Shown here: one piece after another, positions 26,169-35,008 of the stretch | Numbering within the stretch: the first letter of the stretch is position 1 | How the letters are laid out: each line of letters opens with the position of its first letter | Assembly: GCF_017355785.1 (NCBI RefSeq) | Contig: NZ_JAFEWE010000002.1 | Coordinates: 546,618-610,617, forward strand | Source: Desertivirga arenae | GTDB lineage: Bacteria > Bacteroidota > Bacteroidia > Sphingobacteriales > Sphingobacteriaceae | Reading direction: 5' to 3' | DNA length: 64,000 nucleotides | The notes under the pieces: generated by a model | The model's input: the letters and a program-made list of their open reading frames with translations, nothing else | Databases searched by the model: none | What the model was told of the DNA's origin: nothing | Made by a program: the position numbers and the translations under genes

Positions 26169-27551
26169 ATGAAGAATGCTCAAAGCATTTACTACTTAAT
26201 TGGGGCTACAATTGTAATAATTGTGGTGAACACGATATTTTTCCTTATGCAATCGTCAAGGAATGCAAGGAATTACGAGGCATCAAGAAAAACCTACGAG
26301 ATTATTGAAACAACAAATTTCCTGTTGGAGAGTATCAAGGATGCAGAAGCTGGGCAGAGAGCTTATCTGCTAACCAATGACACTTCTTACCTGGGACCAT
26401 ATAAAGAAGCCGATCGGGGCCTAAGTACAGTTTACCTCAACCTGTATTCTGCCCTGACAGAAAATCCTGCTCAACAGAATAATCTCCTTCGGTTAAATCA
26501 GCTAATTAAAATAAAGCGCGATGAGCTTGCTGAAACCATTATACTACACAATAAGGGTCAATCAGCCAATGCTTTATTGAAGGTTCAAAGTACATCGAGT
26601 CAGAATACGATGGAGGAACTGGGCCAGATCATAAAGCGCATTACTACCATTGAAAAGGAAAAGCTCAACAAGAACAATAGGTCAATTGAGAAGCTAACAC
26701 GAAGGACGCAGGTATTTTCAGTGATCAGTAACTGGGTTCTCCTTGTCATAGTAATATCCTCGCTTATAAGCATTGTACAGAACAGAGAAAAGATCTCAGA
26801 GCTTTTTAAGGAGGTCGAAAAAAAGAATCAGATACTCGAAGATCAGAAGAGCGAGCTTCAAAGCCTAAGTCAGGATTTGATTAAACAAAACCACGAGCTG
26901 GAGCGCTTTGCCTATGTAGCATCCCACGACCTTCGCTCTCCAGGTGTAAACCTTATTGCCTTGCTGCAATTGTACGAAGAGTCGGACGAAGAGCAGGAAA
27001 AGAACAACCTGATGGATATTATTAAGGAAGTTGCAGACAACCTGATCGTAAAATTGGATGACCTTATAGAGATGCTACGCAGCAAACACGAATCTTACGC
27101 TGTGCACGAGCAGTTAAACTTCAAACAGGTCTATAGCCAGGTAGTGAAGAATTTATCAGCCGATGTTAAGAAGTCTAACGTTACGTTAAACTACGATTTC
27201 TCTGAAGCACCATCCATTAAGTATCCGAAGAGCTATCTGGAAAGTATTCTCCAGAACCTGATAACAAATGCAATCAAATACAGAAGCCCTAAGCGGCCAG
27301 CGCAAATTTCGGTAAAGACCTTCACCAATAACGGGCGCATCTTTATGGAAGTGAGGGATAATGGTTTAGGCATAGATTTAAAGCAGCACGGAGAAAATAT
27401 CTTCGGTATCTATCAGACCTTCCATAGCAACAATAATAGTAAAGGAGTGGGACTTTATATCACCAAAGCACAGGTAGTAGCTATGGGTGGAACGATAGAA
27501 GTTGAAAGTATTCCAGATCAGGGTACTACCTTTACTATCAATTTCAACTAA
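26169..27551 (+). CDS. CHASE3-domain sensor histidine kinase
   Basis: A 460-aa membrane kinase. The first helix is at about 8-28. A CHASE3 extracytoplasmic sensor spans about 35-175, with the typical LESIKDAEAGQRAYLLTNDTSYLGPY. The second helix is at about 185-205 and a coiled coil at about 210-245. The HisKA domain holds AYVASHDLRSPGVNLIAL near 250, where H is the phosphoacceptor, and the ATPase domain has NLITNAIKYRSP (N box), DNGLGIDLKQHGENIFGIYQTF (G1/F) and SKGVGLYITKAQVVAMGG (G2). No response regulator is adjacent. Its end overlaps the convergent helicase gene by 8 bp. Confidence 0.93.
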   Translation: MKNAQSIYYLIGATIVIIVVNTIFFLMQSSRNARNYEASRKTYEIIETTNFLLESIKDAEAGQRAYLLTNDTSYLGPYKEADRGLSTVYLNLYSALTENPAQQNNLLRLNQLIKIKRDELAETIILHNKGQSANALLKVQSTSSQNTMEELGQIIKRITTIEKEKLNKNNRSIEKLTRRTQVFSVISNWVLLVIVISSLISIVQNREKISELFKEVEKKNQILEDQKSELQSLSQDLIKQNHELERFAYVASHDLRSPGVNLIALLQLYEESDEEQEKNNLMDIIKEVADNLIVKLDDLIEMLRSKHESYAVHEQLNFKQVYSQVVKNLSADVKKSNVTLNYDFSEAPSIKYPKSYLESILQNLITNAIKYRSPKRPAQISVKTFTNNGRIFMEVRDNGLGIDLKQHGENIFGIYQTFHSNNNSKGVGLYITKAQVVAMGGTIEVESIPDQGTTFTINFN

Positions 27552-28953
27552 AAAAATTCTGACTAAAATTAACTAGGAACAGTTCCTTCGTTGGCCGGGT
27601 AACAGCAGTATACAACCATCTTAAGAAATCCGTATTCAGCATCTCTTCGGTGAGATATCCCTGATCAATAAATACTGCATCCCATTGCCCGCCCTGCGCT
27701 TTGTGGCAAGTAACCGCATACCCAAACTTTACCTGCAAAGCATTATAATAGGGATTCTTCTTTAACTCTTCCATTCTTTTCCGTTTGTCTGGAATATCTG
27801 CATAGTCTTCCATTACCGCATGATAGAACCTGGAGTTATCTGCACTAGACAGATTAGGACTTTCAGAATAAAGTGTATCCAGCAAAATCTTACAAGATAG
27901 TGGCTCTTCATCCGGATAATCGATAAATTCAAGCACTACATTAGCAAAACGGAAACCGTATAGCTCTTCTATATTCCGCATCCTTCTTACCTTTGCAATA
28001 TCACCATTAGCGATAAAAGAAGTATTATTCTCATTCTGCTGCTGCAGCCAGTAATAATTATTCCGCACTACCATCAGGTAATCTCCTCCTGTCAGCTCCT
28101 CCTCCCTGTAAAGTATCCGGTTCCTGATCTGCTGATTATAATTATTGGCGCTCTTATTCGATCTACAGATCACTAAGGAGTTTTCAATGCCATATTTATC
28201 GTAGGCATAATGTAGTCCCTCCGGCAACTTCTCCCCCGTCATACTATAGATATCCCGGAATCCCCTGACGTTCAACTGAGGGAACAGCTCTTGCTCCTGC
28301 CTGATCAACTCCCGGATAGCAGTGGCGTTCTGCAATATCCCGGAAGTCTTCTGTTGCCTTACTACATCCGTCAACTCGTAACTGAACAAATTCAGATAAA
28401 AGTTATCCTTAAGATATTTAACATCAAGTGCGGGACTGCTTTGAGAACCTACCGGGGGAAGCTGAGCCGTATCTCCCACTAGCATCAATTTGCAGTTCTC
28501 CCCCATAAACACGTACTCTATCAGATCAGCAAGAAGGCTATTACTGCTAAAATCTGCAGACTCGTCAGAGATCATCGAAGCCTCATCTACGATAAAAACC
28601 GTATTAACCGCAACATTTTGCCCCAAAACAAAACCTGCAGAAAGGTCCATTGCCGACTTCTTCCTGTAAATCCTCTTGTGAACAGTGAAAGCCTTTTTCC
28701 CTGAATAGTTAGAGATCACCTTTGCTGCACGCCCGGTCGGAGCAAGTAAAACCATTTTCCAACCAGCTCTGGGAAGAGCCTTCACCAATGCTCCTATAAT
28801 AGTGGTCTTTCCGGTACCCGCATAGCCTCGCAGCACAAAGCATTCTTCGCCTGCCTGCGACTGTACAAAGCGCTCAAGTTGTTGGAAAACTTCCAATTGC
28901 TGTTGAGTAGGTGTATTACTGAACTGAGTGTTTAGCAGCGAAGCAAAATTCAT
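27544..28953 (-). CDS. RecD-like ATP-dependent DNA helicase (SF1)
   Basis: A 469-aa SF1 helicase, much shorter than RecD2, of a type common in Bacteroidota. Motif I is GYAGTGKTTIIGAL near residues 43-56, then APTGRAAKVISNYSGK (Ia), FIVDEASMISDES (II) near 120, and LVGDTAQLPPVGSQSSP (III). The C-terminal UvrD_C_2-type end has VTCHKAQGGQWDAVFID and RWLYTAVTRPTKELFLVN (motifs V and VI). It probably unwinds DNA during repair or recombination; no RecB/RecC partner is present. It is divergent from the DUF3822 gene by 41 bp. Confidence 0.9.
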   Translation of the reverse strand: MNFASLLNTQFSNTPTQQQLEVFQQLERFVQSQAGEECFVLRGYAGTGKTTIIGALVKALPRAGWKMVLLAPTGRAAKVISNYSGKKAFTVHKRIYRKKSAMDLSAGFVLGQNVAVNTVFIVDEASMISDESADFSSNSLLADLIEYVFMGENCKLMLVGDTAQLPPVGSQSSPALDVKYLKDNFYLNLFSYELTDVVRQQKTSGILQNATAIRELIRQEQELFPQLNVRGFRDIYSMTGEKLPEGLHYAYDKYGIENSLVICRSNKSANNYNQQIRNRILYREEELTGGDYLMVVRNNYYWLQQQNENNTSFIANGDIAKVRRMRNIEELYGFRFANVVLEFIDYPDEEPLSCKILLDTLYSESPNLSSADNSRFYHAVMEDYADIPDKRKRMEELKKNPYYNALQVKFGYAVTCHKAQGGQWDAVFIDQGYLTEEMLNTDFLRWLYTAVTRPTKELFLVNFSQNFFS

Positions 28954-28981
28954 GAAATGTAAAAATGCACAATTAAATAAT

Positions 28982-28989
28982 TAGTTTTG
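28982..28989 (+). promoter_or_regulatory. -7 box TAGTTTTG before the DUF3822 gene
   Basis: Matches TAnnTTTG and ends only 5 bp before ATG 28995, so the transcript would be almost leaderless. Confidence 0.55.
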
Positions 28990-28994
28990 CCTTA

Positions 28995-29825
28995 ATGAAT
29001 AACATAGGTACGATTCACCTTAAAGACTACAACTTCGATTTAAGCCAGGCAGAAGAGTCTGAATTACTGATAAAAGTAAGCCCGAAAAGGCTTTCGTATG
29101 CTATCATTAACGCAAGTAAACAAGTTTCCGTACTTTTTGATACGGCGTTGGAGATGTCTCTTACGGAGACTATTGACGAGCTGCTATCCGAAAACGAATA
29201 CTTGAAACAGCCTTATAAAGCGGTTAAGATATTAACGGAAACGTTTAACTTCACCTTTATTCCGAACGAGCTTTACTCGCCAGCCAACCTTTCTGTTTAT
29301 AAAGCTTTATTTGCAAAAAAGGCATCTGATAATGTGCAGGTGAACCATATCAAAAAAGCAGAGATCCGAAACGCGTTTGCCTTGCAGGAGGAACTGACGG
29401 AAACCCTCTTTGAAAGTTACCCTAACGCACGTATCTATTCCCAGGCCGAGCCTCTTATCGACGGGATGATGTATAACTATCAGGGAGAAAAGCTGATCCT
29501 TCAGTTTAATGATTCCTCCTTCGAACTATTGATCATCGACAATCATCTTGTTCGTTTCTACAATATATTCCAATTGCACTCGCCGGATGATTTCAACTAC
29601 TACCTCCTCTTTGTCCTGCAGCAACTCGGACTTACCGAAACAGATTTCGAGGTCATTCTTTCAGGAGACATCGACAAAGAAAACCTGCTCTATAAACGGA
29701 TTGAGAAATACTATAATAAGATCTCCTTTGCAAGCAATATCAGGTTAGCAAAATTAGGAAATACGTTCAGCAGCGTTCCAGAGCACCAATTCTTTACTCT
29801 ATTTAACCTGTATTTATGCGAATAA
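28995..29825 (+). CDS. DUF3822 family protein
   Basis: A 276-aa protein of the DUF3822 family, which in Bacteroidota is regularly encoded just before rsmD. Recognisable stretches are SELLIKVSPKRLSYAIIN near the start, LPNEL-like FTFIPNELYS near 90, and a C-terminal FNYYLLFVLQQLGL with IVLSGD-like VILSGDIDKEN. The strand pattern suggests an ASKHA (actin/hexokinase-like) fold, which is inference. It overlaps rsmD by 10 bp, pointing to coupled expression. Its biochemical function is unknown. Confidence 0.85.
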   Translation: MNNIGTIHLKDYNFDLSQAEESELLIKVSPKRLSYAIINASKQVSVLFDTALEMSLTETIDELLSENEYLKQPYKAVKILTETFNFTFIPNELYSPANLSVYKALFAKKASDNVQVNHIKKAEIRNAFALQEELTETLFESYPNARIYSQAEPLIDGMMYNYQGEKLILQFNDSSFELLIIDNHLVRFYNIFQLHSPDDFNYYLLFVLQQLGLTETDFEVILSGDIDKENLLYKRIEKYYNKISFASNIRLAKLGNTFSSVPEHQFFTLFNLYLCE

Positions 29826-30361
29826 TTGGAGGAAAGTTAAAAGGTATCAGGATCATGCCTCCCGCCAATTTGCCGGTCCGGCCTACTACAGATATGGCTA
29901 AAGAAGCCCTCTTCAATATATTGATCAACCAATATGATTTTGAGGACTTGAAAGTGTTAGATCTATTTAGTGGGACAGGAAACTTATCCCTCGAGTTTGC
30001 CTCCCGTGGTTGTAAAGAAGTAGTTTCTGTAGATAAAAATACCGGATGTTACAACTTCCTTAAAAATACTGCCAAACAGTACAAGCTGGAGGCAATACGA
30101 GCCAACCGGGCAGACGTCTTTAAATTTCTGGAGCAGGAAACGGAGACCTTTGATCTGATCTTTGCCGATCCCCCTTTTGACATTCCTCAAATCCCCCTGA
30201 TACCCGAGCTGGTCTTTAAAAAGAACCTGCTTAAGCCTTCAGGTTTACTGATCGTTGAACATCCAACAGTAAAAAGACTGGACAACCATCCTAATTTCAT
30301 AGAACAGCGCAAATATGGGTACTCGTCCTTCAGCTTTTTTGAAGTTAAGGAAGGCCTTTAA
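29816..30361 (+). CDS. rsmD: 16S rRNA (guanine-966 N2)-methyltransferase RsmD
   Basis: RsmD methylates G966 of 16S rRNA with S-adenosylmethionine. The 181-aa protein begins MRIIGGKLKGIRIMPP with RPTTDMAKEALFNIL near residue 23. The SAM-binding motif VLDLFSGTGNLSLEFASRG is near 45-63 and the catalytic DPPF is near 122-125. It overlaps DUF3822 by 10 bp, and coaD follows after 50 bp, a common Bacteroidota arrangement. Confidence 0.96.
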   Translation: MRIIGGKLKGIRIMPPANLPVRPTTDMAKEALFNILINQYDFEDLKVLDLFSGTGNLSLEFASRGCKEVVSVDKNTGCYNFLKNTAKQYKLEAIRANRADVFKFLEQETETFDLIFADPPFDIPQIPLIPELVFKKNLLKPSGLLIVEHPTVKRLDNHPNFIEQRKYGYSSFSFFEVKEGL

Positions 30362-30411
30362 TCACACCTTGATTTTACCTTTTTTTATAAAAAGATTTTA
30401 CCTTTAGCAGC

Positions 30412-30873
30412 ATGAAAATAGCGTTATTTCCAGGTTCATTTGATCCGGTGACTATTGCCCATGTGGATATTCTCAAAAGGTCCGTCTCTCTTTTCGATAA
30501 GGTGGTAATAGGGATAGGAAAGAATAGCACCAAACAACCGATGCTGTCGGTGGAAACCAGGATTCAAATACTTGAAGCAGTATTTGCTGATGAACCAACA
30601 GTAGAAGTACAGACCTATGAAGGTTTAACGGTAGATTTCTGCAGGGAGACAGGTGCTAAATATATGCTTAGAGGTATCCGCACCGTATCCGACTTCGAAT
30701 ACGAAAAAGCCATCGCACAAATGAATCACGCTTTAGAGCCAAGCATCGAAAGCATTTTCATTGTAAGCAACCCAGGCTATTCTTCCATCAGCTCTACCAT
30801 CGTAAGAGACGTTCTGCGCCACAAGGGAGATGTAAGCAAGTTTATACCAAAAGAAGCTCTTCCCTTTCTATAA
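30412..30873 (+). CDS. coaD: Phosphopantetheine adenylyltransferase CoaD
   Basis: CoaD adenylates 4'-phosphopantetheine to dephospho-CoA, the penultimate CoA step. The 153-aa protein starts MKIALFPGSFDPVT. The nucleotidyltransferase (T/H)xGH motif reads T-I-A-H at residues 16-19, so the usual glycine is alanine. KYMLRGIRTVSDFEYEKAIAQMN near 83 and the ISSTIVRDVL motif near 127 are normal. The Gly-to-Ala change deserves a check but may be lineage specific. It follows rsmD, probably in the same operon. Confidence 0.95.
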   Translation: MKIALFPGSFDPVTIAHVDILKRSVSLFDKVVIGIGKNSTKQPMLSVETRIQILEAVFADEPTVEVQTYEGLTVDFCRETGAKYMLRGIRTVSDFEYEKAIAQMNHALEPSIESIFIVSNPGYSSISSTIVRDVLRHKGDVSKFIPKEALPFL

Positions 30874-30899
30874 ACTCACTTACATATACTTCTATCTTT

Positions 30900-31505
30900 C
30901 TAAACTTCGATCAAGCTAAGGATATCTTTGATGAGAGGAAAGGTGTTCTCTTCCACAATATCAAAATCCTCCGGAGCGATCCAGCGTGCATCTGTGATGT
31001 CTTCCTCTAACTGAGGGATAAGCTTCTGATTCTTAGCTTTCATGTAATACCATGCAGTTTTCTTAAAGACGATCTGCCCCCGCTCTTCGTAAACATGCCA
31101 GGTATTACAAGCCTTATCGCCAAGCTTGGAAACCTTTATTCCGCATTCTTCTTCGACTTCCCTGACTGCAGCTTTTTTAAATTTTTCCCCTTCGTCAAGC
31201 TTTCCTTTTGGAAGGTCCCATTTCCCTTTTCTGAAGATGAAAAGGTACTCTTCTTTCTCATTTTGAACTACGCCACCGGCAGCATGGATGGTTCCAAAGG
31301 AGTTCCGGATCTTACGAAACGTCTTCTTTGGATCCTTTGCTACGATCAAATAAGTAGAGGCAGGCGTTCCCTTAACCTGCTTGTAGAAACTCTTAAAGTC
31401 GAAACTGTTTATCTCTATTTGTTGATAACTTCCTATGCCCTCAGGCACAAAATCAGCGATAATTAAGAGAGTATCATTAATATAAGTCTTATAGTTTTTA
31501 TACAT
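30900..31505 (-). CDS. NUDIX hydrolase
   Basis: A NUDIX hydrolase of about 201 aa starting MYKNYKTYINDTLL. The NUDIX box is GKLDEGEKFKKAAVREVEEECGI, a full GX5EX7REUXEEXGU match, preceded by FRKGKWDLPK. The N-terminal 70 residues are an extra domain. It probably hydrolyses a nucleoside diphosphate derivative; the substrate is unknown. A longer frame starts at 31592 but would run into pyrE, so ATG 31505 is chosen. Only 7 bp separate this start from the divergent pyrE start. Confidence 0.88.
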   Translation of the reverse strand: MYKNYKTYINDTLLIIADFVPEGIGSYQQIEINSFDFKSFYKQVKGTPASTYLIVAKDPKKTFRKIRNSFGTIHAAGGVVQNEKEEYLFIFRKGKWDLPKGKLDEGEKFKKAAVREVEEECGIKVSKLGDKACNTWHVYEERGQIVFKKTAWYYMKAKNQKLIPQLEEDITDARWIAPEDFDIVEENTFPLIKDILSLIEV

Positions 31506-31508
31506 TTG
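31501..31508 (+). promoter_or_regulatory. -7 box TACATTTG of pyrE
   Basis: Matches TAnnTTTG and ends 4 bp before the pyrE ATG at 31513. It overlaps the start codon of the divergent NUDIX gene, implying a nearly leaderless pyrE mRNA. Confidence 0.6.
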
Positions 31509-31512
31509 CACC

Positions 31513-32172
31513 ATGATCAACAAAAGTGAGACTGAAAAGAAAGTTGCCGAGTTTTTGTTACAAATTAAAGCAATTAAATTACAACCCAACAAACCTTTTA
31601 CATGGGCATCTGGAATTAAATCTCCAATCTATTGCGATAACCGTGTAACATTATCCCATCCTTCTATAAGAACTTATATCCGCCAGCAGCTATCTGCATT
31701 GGTACAAGAAGAATTTGGATCCGTTGGACTAATTGCCGGAGTAGCAACAGCTGGAATACCTCAGGGTGTTTTAGTTGCTCAGGAACTTGGGCTTCCATTC
31801 GCTTACGTTAGATCAAAACCAAAAGAACACGGTACTGGAAGCCTTATCGAAGGAGAAGTATTCGCTGGTCAGCGTGTTGTAGTTGTAGAAGACCTTATAT
31901 CAACAGGAAAAAGCAGTTTACAGGCTGTTAGCGCTTTGCGCGAAGCAGGATGTGACGTTGCTGGTCTGGTTGCTATCTTTAGTTACGGTCTTGACAGTGC
32001 TACAGAGAATTTCAAGTCTGCTAAATGCAGGTTCTCAACCCTGTCCAACTACGAAGCATTGATCGAGTATGCTTCCGAAAACAGCTACATTAATAACGAC
32101 GATCTTGAGTTATTACGCAAATGGCGTAACAATCCCAACGAGTGGGGCAATAGCCTTGAAAAAACGACATAA
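31513..32172 (+). CDS. pyrE: Orotate phosphoribosyltransferase PyrE
   Basis: PyrE converts orotate and PRPP to OMP in pyrimidine synthesis. The 219-aa protein has TWASGIKSPIYCDNRVTLSHP near residue 30, IAGVATAGIPQGVLVA near 75, YVRSKPKEHGTGSLIEGE, and the PRPP-binding loop RVVVVEDLISTGKSSLQAV near 118-136. It is somewhat longer than E. coli PyrE but normal for Bacteroidota. The -7 box lies directly before the ATG and a terminator follows at 32202. Confidence 0.97.
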   Translation: MINKSETEKKVAEFLLQIKAIKLQPNKPFTWASGIKSPIYCDNRVTLSHPSIRTYIRQQLSALVQEEFGSVGLIAGVATAGIPQGVLVAQELGLPFAYVRSKPKEHGTGSLIEGEVFAGQRVVVVEDLISTGKSSLQAVSALREAGCDVAGLVAIFSYGLDSATENFKSAKCRFSTLSNYEALIEYASENSYINNDDLELLRKWRNNPNEWGNSLEKTT

Positions 32173-32201
32173 ACCAAAACAAATAAAATAAAACGGTCTT
32201 T

Positions 32202-32235
32202 AGACCTATAAGCAGCAAACTTATAGGTCTTTTTA
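32202..32235 (+). terminator. Intrinsic terminator of pyrE
   Basis: 11-bp stem AGACCTATAAG / CTTATAGGTCT with a 7-nt loop, followed by a T tract. Confidence 0.9.
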
Positions 32236-32282
32236 GTTTTTTAGGACCACAGCCGAATTTTGATTATCTAATAGAAAAAAAG

Positions 32283-32678
32283 ATGACAGTCTTTGAAAGC
32301 AAAGTAAGAATTAACAAATCAGTTTCGACAGTTTACCAATTCTTGTCCGACTTTAACAATCATAAACAGTTAATGCCTGATAGTATCACAAACTGGACTT
32401 CAGACAAAGACAGTGCTAACTTTACTGTTCAGGGGATGGCTAACCTTGCCCTTAAGATTTCAAACCGCATAGAAAACAGCAGTATCATCATCGTTCCTGC
32501 GGCCGATGTGCCTTTTAATGTAGATATGCGCTGGGTGGTGGTCGACTTACACGATGGTACAACGGAAGCTGTTCTTACTTTATCAGCCGAACTGAATATG
32601 ATGATGAAGATGATGGCAAGTGGCCCTCTTCAGAAGCTGGTCAATCAGCAAACGGCAACACTTGCAAGAATCGTATGA
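32283..32678 (+). CDS. SRPBCC superfamily protein
   Basis: A 131-aa protein with the start-domain-like pattern VRINKSVSTVYQFLSDFNNHKQLMPDSITNW, which is the first strand and helices of the SRPBCC/polyketide-cyclase-like fold. The C-terminal long helix (AELNMMMKMMASGPLQKLVNQQTATLARIV) is also typical. Such proteins bind hydrophobic ligands; none can be named here. It lies alone between the pyrE terminator and a strong bidirectional terminator. Confidence 0.83.
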   Translation: MTVFESKVRINKSVSTVYQFLSDFNNHKQLMPDSITNWTSDKDSANFTVQGMANLALKISNRIENSSIIIVPAADVPFNVDMRWVVVDLHDGTTEAVLTLSAELNMMMKMMASGPLQKLVNQQTATLARIV

Positions 32679-32694
32679 TCACTAAAGAATGCAC

Positions 32695-32743
32695 GGTATA
32701 AAAAAAGAGAGCTAACATAGGGTTAGCTCTCTTTTTTTATACC
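32695..32743. terminator. Strong bidirectional terminator
   Basis: Perfect 22-bp inverted repeat (32695-32716 and 32722-32743) with loop ATAGG. The arms contain A7 and T7 runs around a GAGAGCTAAC core, so it works in both directions for the convergent SRPBCC and inositol-phosphatase genes. Confidence 0.93.
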
Positions 32744-32755
32744 AAAAACCGTTCC

Positions 32756-33550
32756 TTAAGCATTGAAATTTCGCTGGATCACTTCTGTCATCGCCTCTCC
32801 TACCAGACCATTACTGGCTATTACTTCCCGCGAAACAAAAAACTCATCCTCTCCCGCGAAGTTAAATGCCGTTCCTCCTGCCTCTCTAACGATCACCACC
32901 CCTGCAGCAATATCGTAAAGGTTGATATTATACTCAAAATAGCCATCAAACCTGCCACAAGCTACATAAGCCATATCTACCGCAGCCGAACCCATTCTTC
33001 TGATTCCGTGACTCTGCTGCATAAACTCACGCACCACGTTCAGGTACTGGTTTTCCTTTTCAAAATTATAGTAAGGGAAACCGGTGGCCAAAAGCGTTTG
33101 GTTCAGCTCGGTATTCTTAGTAACTTTAATCTTCTTATCATTCAGAAATGCTCCGCCATCTTTCCAGGCGTAAAAGCATTCATTCAGGTTCACTTCATAC
33201 ACTACTCCCAAAACCAGCTCCTTATTTTGTTCCAGAGCAATACTTACCGAAAAAATAGGCAGCCCGTGGATGAAATTAGTAGTACCATCCAAAGGATCCA
33301 CTATCCAGTTGTATACGTCCCCTTTTTTATTAATAGTTTCTTCTTCTGTTATATATCCTGCCTCAGGTAATAGTTCAGACAATCTTGCCACAATCTTTTC
33401 CTCCGCAGTCTTATCCACGTAAGAGACCAGATTATTGTACCCTTTGTATTCTATGCTATCTGCATCAAACTTTTGAGCTTCTTCACGTATAAAACCTCCT
33501 ACCTCTTTCGCCAGTGCAATAACTTCAGTTGTTAAACTTTGTAGATCCAT
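32756..33550 (-). CDS. Inositol monophosphatase family protein (SuhB-like)
   Basis: A protein of about 264 aa starting MDLQSLTTEVIALAKEVGGF. Metal-binding motifs of the lithium-sensitive phosphatase family are present: the EE site in YITEEETINKKG near 70, WIVDPLDGTTNFIHGLPIFSVSIAL near 85-108 (DPLDGT), and NLYDIAAGVVIVREAGG near 213-230. It may act on inositol phosphates, 3'-phosphoadenosine phosphates or fructose-1,6-bisphosphate. The frame extends to 33604, but ATG 33550 fits homologs best. lgt lies upstream on the same strand. Confidence 0.92.
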   Translation of the reverse strand: MDLQSLTTEVIALAKEVGGFIREEAQKFDADSIEYKGYNNLVSYVDKTAEEKIVARLSELLPEAGYITEEETINKKGDVYNWIVDPLDGTTNFIHGLPIFSVSIALEQNKELVLGVVYEVNLNECFYAWKDGGAFLNDKKIKVTKNTELNQTLLATGFPYYNFEKENQYLNVVREFMQQSHGIRRMGSAAVDMAYVACGRFDGYFEYNINLYDIAAGVVIVREAGGTAFNFAGEDEFFVSREVIASNGLVGEAMTEVIQRNFNA

Positions 33551-33631
33551 TTTTATGCTATAGATGTGTGTTACGAATATTAATTTGTTCTTAAGCGGCT
33601 GCAAAGAGCTATTACTTTCCTTATCCTTTGC

Positions 33632-34801
33632 TTATAAGCCTCCGCTCAGGCCTGATTTCCGATGATTATTAATTGCCCATATGGCTCCAAGTATTCCTAC
33701 CACGATCATAATAAATGATATTAGTTCTGCCTGCGTGAAGGCCATACCGAATGCATGATAAAAGGAATTAACACGGATATGTTCTATTAAAAAACGTTCT
33801 ATTCCGTTCAGGATCAAATAAAGGAACCACATCAGGCCCACGGCATGAATACGCTTTCTTAATGACCAGAGGATAGCAAAAAGGACCAGACACATGATCA
33901 CTTCGTAAAATGGAGTTGGGTAAACGCCTGCCGGAAGTTCATGACAGAACCTTCCTTCACAACCCGCAATAGGCACGCCTTCATTGATTACATTATGCGG
34001 ATATTTAAAAGACCATACCCAGTCCGGCGCCCAGCTTAACCAGCCTGGTTTGGCGGAAGTGGTAGGTATACCCCAGTCCCCGTCTCCCGACATATGACAA
34101 CCTATACGTCCTACAGCATACGCAAGCATCATTCCAGGTCCGCCCACATCCAGCATATGGATAGGTTTAATACCGTTTTTATTGGCAATATATAGTACAG
34201 CCGCTCCACCACAGATCAAGCCCCCGTAGAAGGTCAGACCACTAAAGGATAAAAGCCCTTCAATCGGGTCTCTCATGAAGTCATCCCAGTACTCAAGGTT
34301 ATGGAATATTTTAGCGCCAAGAAAACCCCAAACGGCAGCCCAAACGATCATATTGCTCATTAATTGGTAAGGATGTACCGTCTCCTCTACTACTCTGGGC
34401 TTATCCAAAGCGTTCTTTTTCTTGTCTGAATAAGCCAGATAGGCGAAGGCCACTGCGAAAAGAACACCTCCGATAAAATTTCCCTTGGTTGAAAGAATAA
34501 ACTCCTGAGGGTTATTTACAAACTCAGAATAATTTAAAACTCCATACAAAAGCTTATAACCAACAACAAACCCAAATATGGCATTAATGATCAGTTCTGA
34601 TGTAGTGGCAGGTTCTCCGACTTTAACCCTTTGCGTAAAAGAATGAATCAGACCCAAAGCTTCTTTTCTTTTAAGTTCCTCGGTAAAAGCCCAGTAACCT
34701 GCCATAAAAGCCAGGGCCACGAAAAAACCAAAAGTCTGTATCGGCAGAGGAATGTTTATGCCTGTTAAATATTCTATTAAATATGATAGCGTAGGAAACA
34801 T
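33632..34801 (-). CDS. lgt: Prolipoprotein diacylglyceryl transferase Lgt
   Basis: Lgt attaches diacylglycerol to the lipobox cysteine of prolipoproteins in the inner membrane. The 389-aa protein has seven or more helices. It shows [21 protein letters not shown] near the start, the core [18 protein letters not shown] near 185, and the signature [20 protein letters not shown] near 225-244. Compared with E. coli it has a longer middle and the GDGDWG variant, as I remember from other Bacteroidota. It lies upstream of the inositol-phosphatase gene with an 81-bp gap. Confidence 0.93.
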   Translation of the reverse strand: MFPTLSYLIEYLTGINIPLPIQTFGFFVALAFMAGYWAFTEELKRKEALGLIHSFTQRVKVGEPATTSELIINAIFGFVVGYKLLYGVLNYSEFVNNPQEFILSTKGNFIGGVLFAVAFAYLAYSDKKKNALDKPRVVEETVHPYQLMSNMIVWAAVWGFLGAKIFHNLEYWDDFMRDPIEGLLSFSGLTFYGGLICGGAAVLYIANKNGIKPIHMLDVGGPGMMLAYAVGRIGCHMSGDGDWGIPTTSAKPGWLSWAPDWVWSFKYPHNVINEGVPIAGCEGRFCHELPAGVYPTPFYEVIMCLVLFAILWSLRKRIHAVGLMWFLYLILNGIERFLIEHIRVNSFYHAFGMAFTQAELISFIMIVVGILGAIWAINNHRKSGLSGGL

Positions 34802-34804
34802 GCG

Positions 34805-34963
34805 GCTAAGATACCGAATGGAAAGGGGAAAGGGAAAAGGTTAAAGGGAAAAGGTTCATGCGGAAGGTAAAAGGTGGGAATTCAAAGGTTAAAGATGGAA
34901 GGTGGACACGGAATGGCTAAATGGCAGAGGAGAAAGATTAAAGGCGAAGGTTAGAGATGAAAG
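34805..34963. repeat. Purine-rich degenerate short repeats
   Basis: About 160 bp upstream of lgt is almost all purine on the plus strand, built of imperfect copies of units such as GGAAAAGGTTAAAG and GGTAAAAGG. No ORF. It sits between the lgt start and the mtaB terminator. Confidence 0.7.
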
Positions 34964-35003
34964 AATAAAGTCAGAAAGATTTCAATGGCTTCCTGACTTT
35001 ATT
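34964..35003 (-). terminator. Hairpin terminator of mtaB
   Basis: 15-bp stem with one mismatch (34964-34978 and 34989-35003) and a 10-nt loop, just past the mtaB stop on the reverse strand. Confidence 0.75.
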
Positions 35004-35008
35004 ATATT

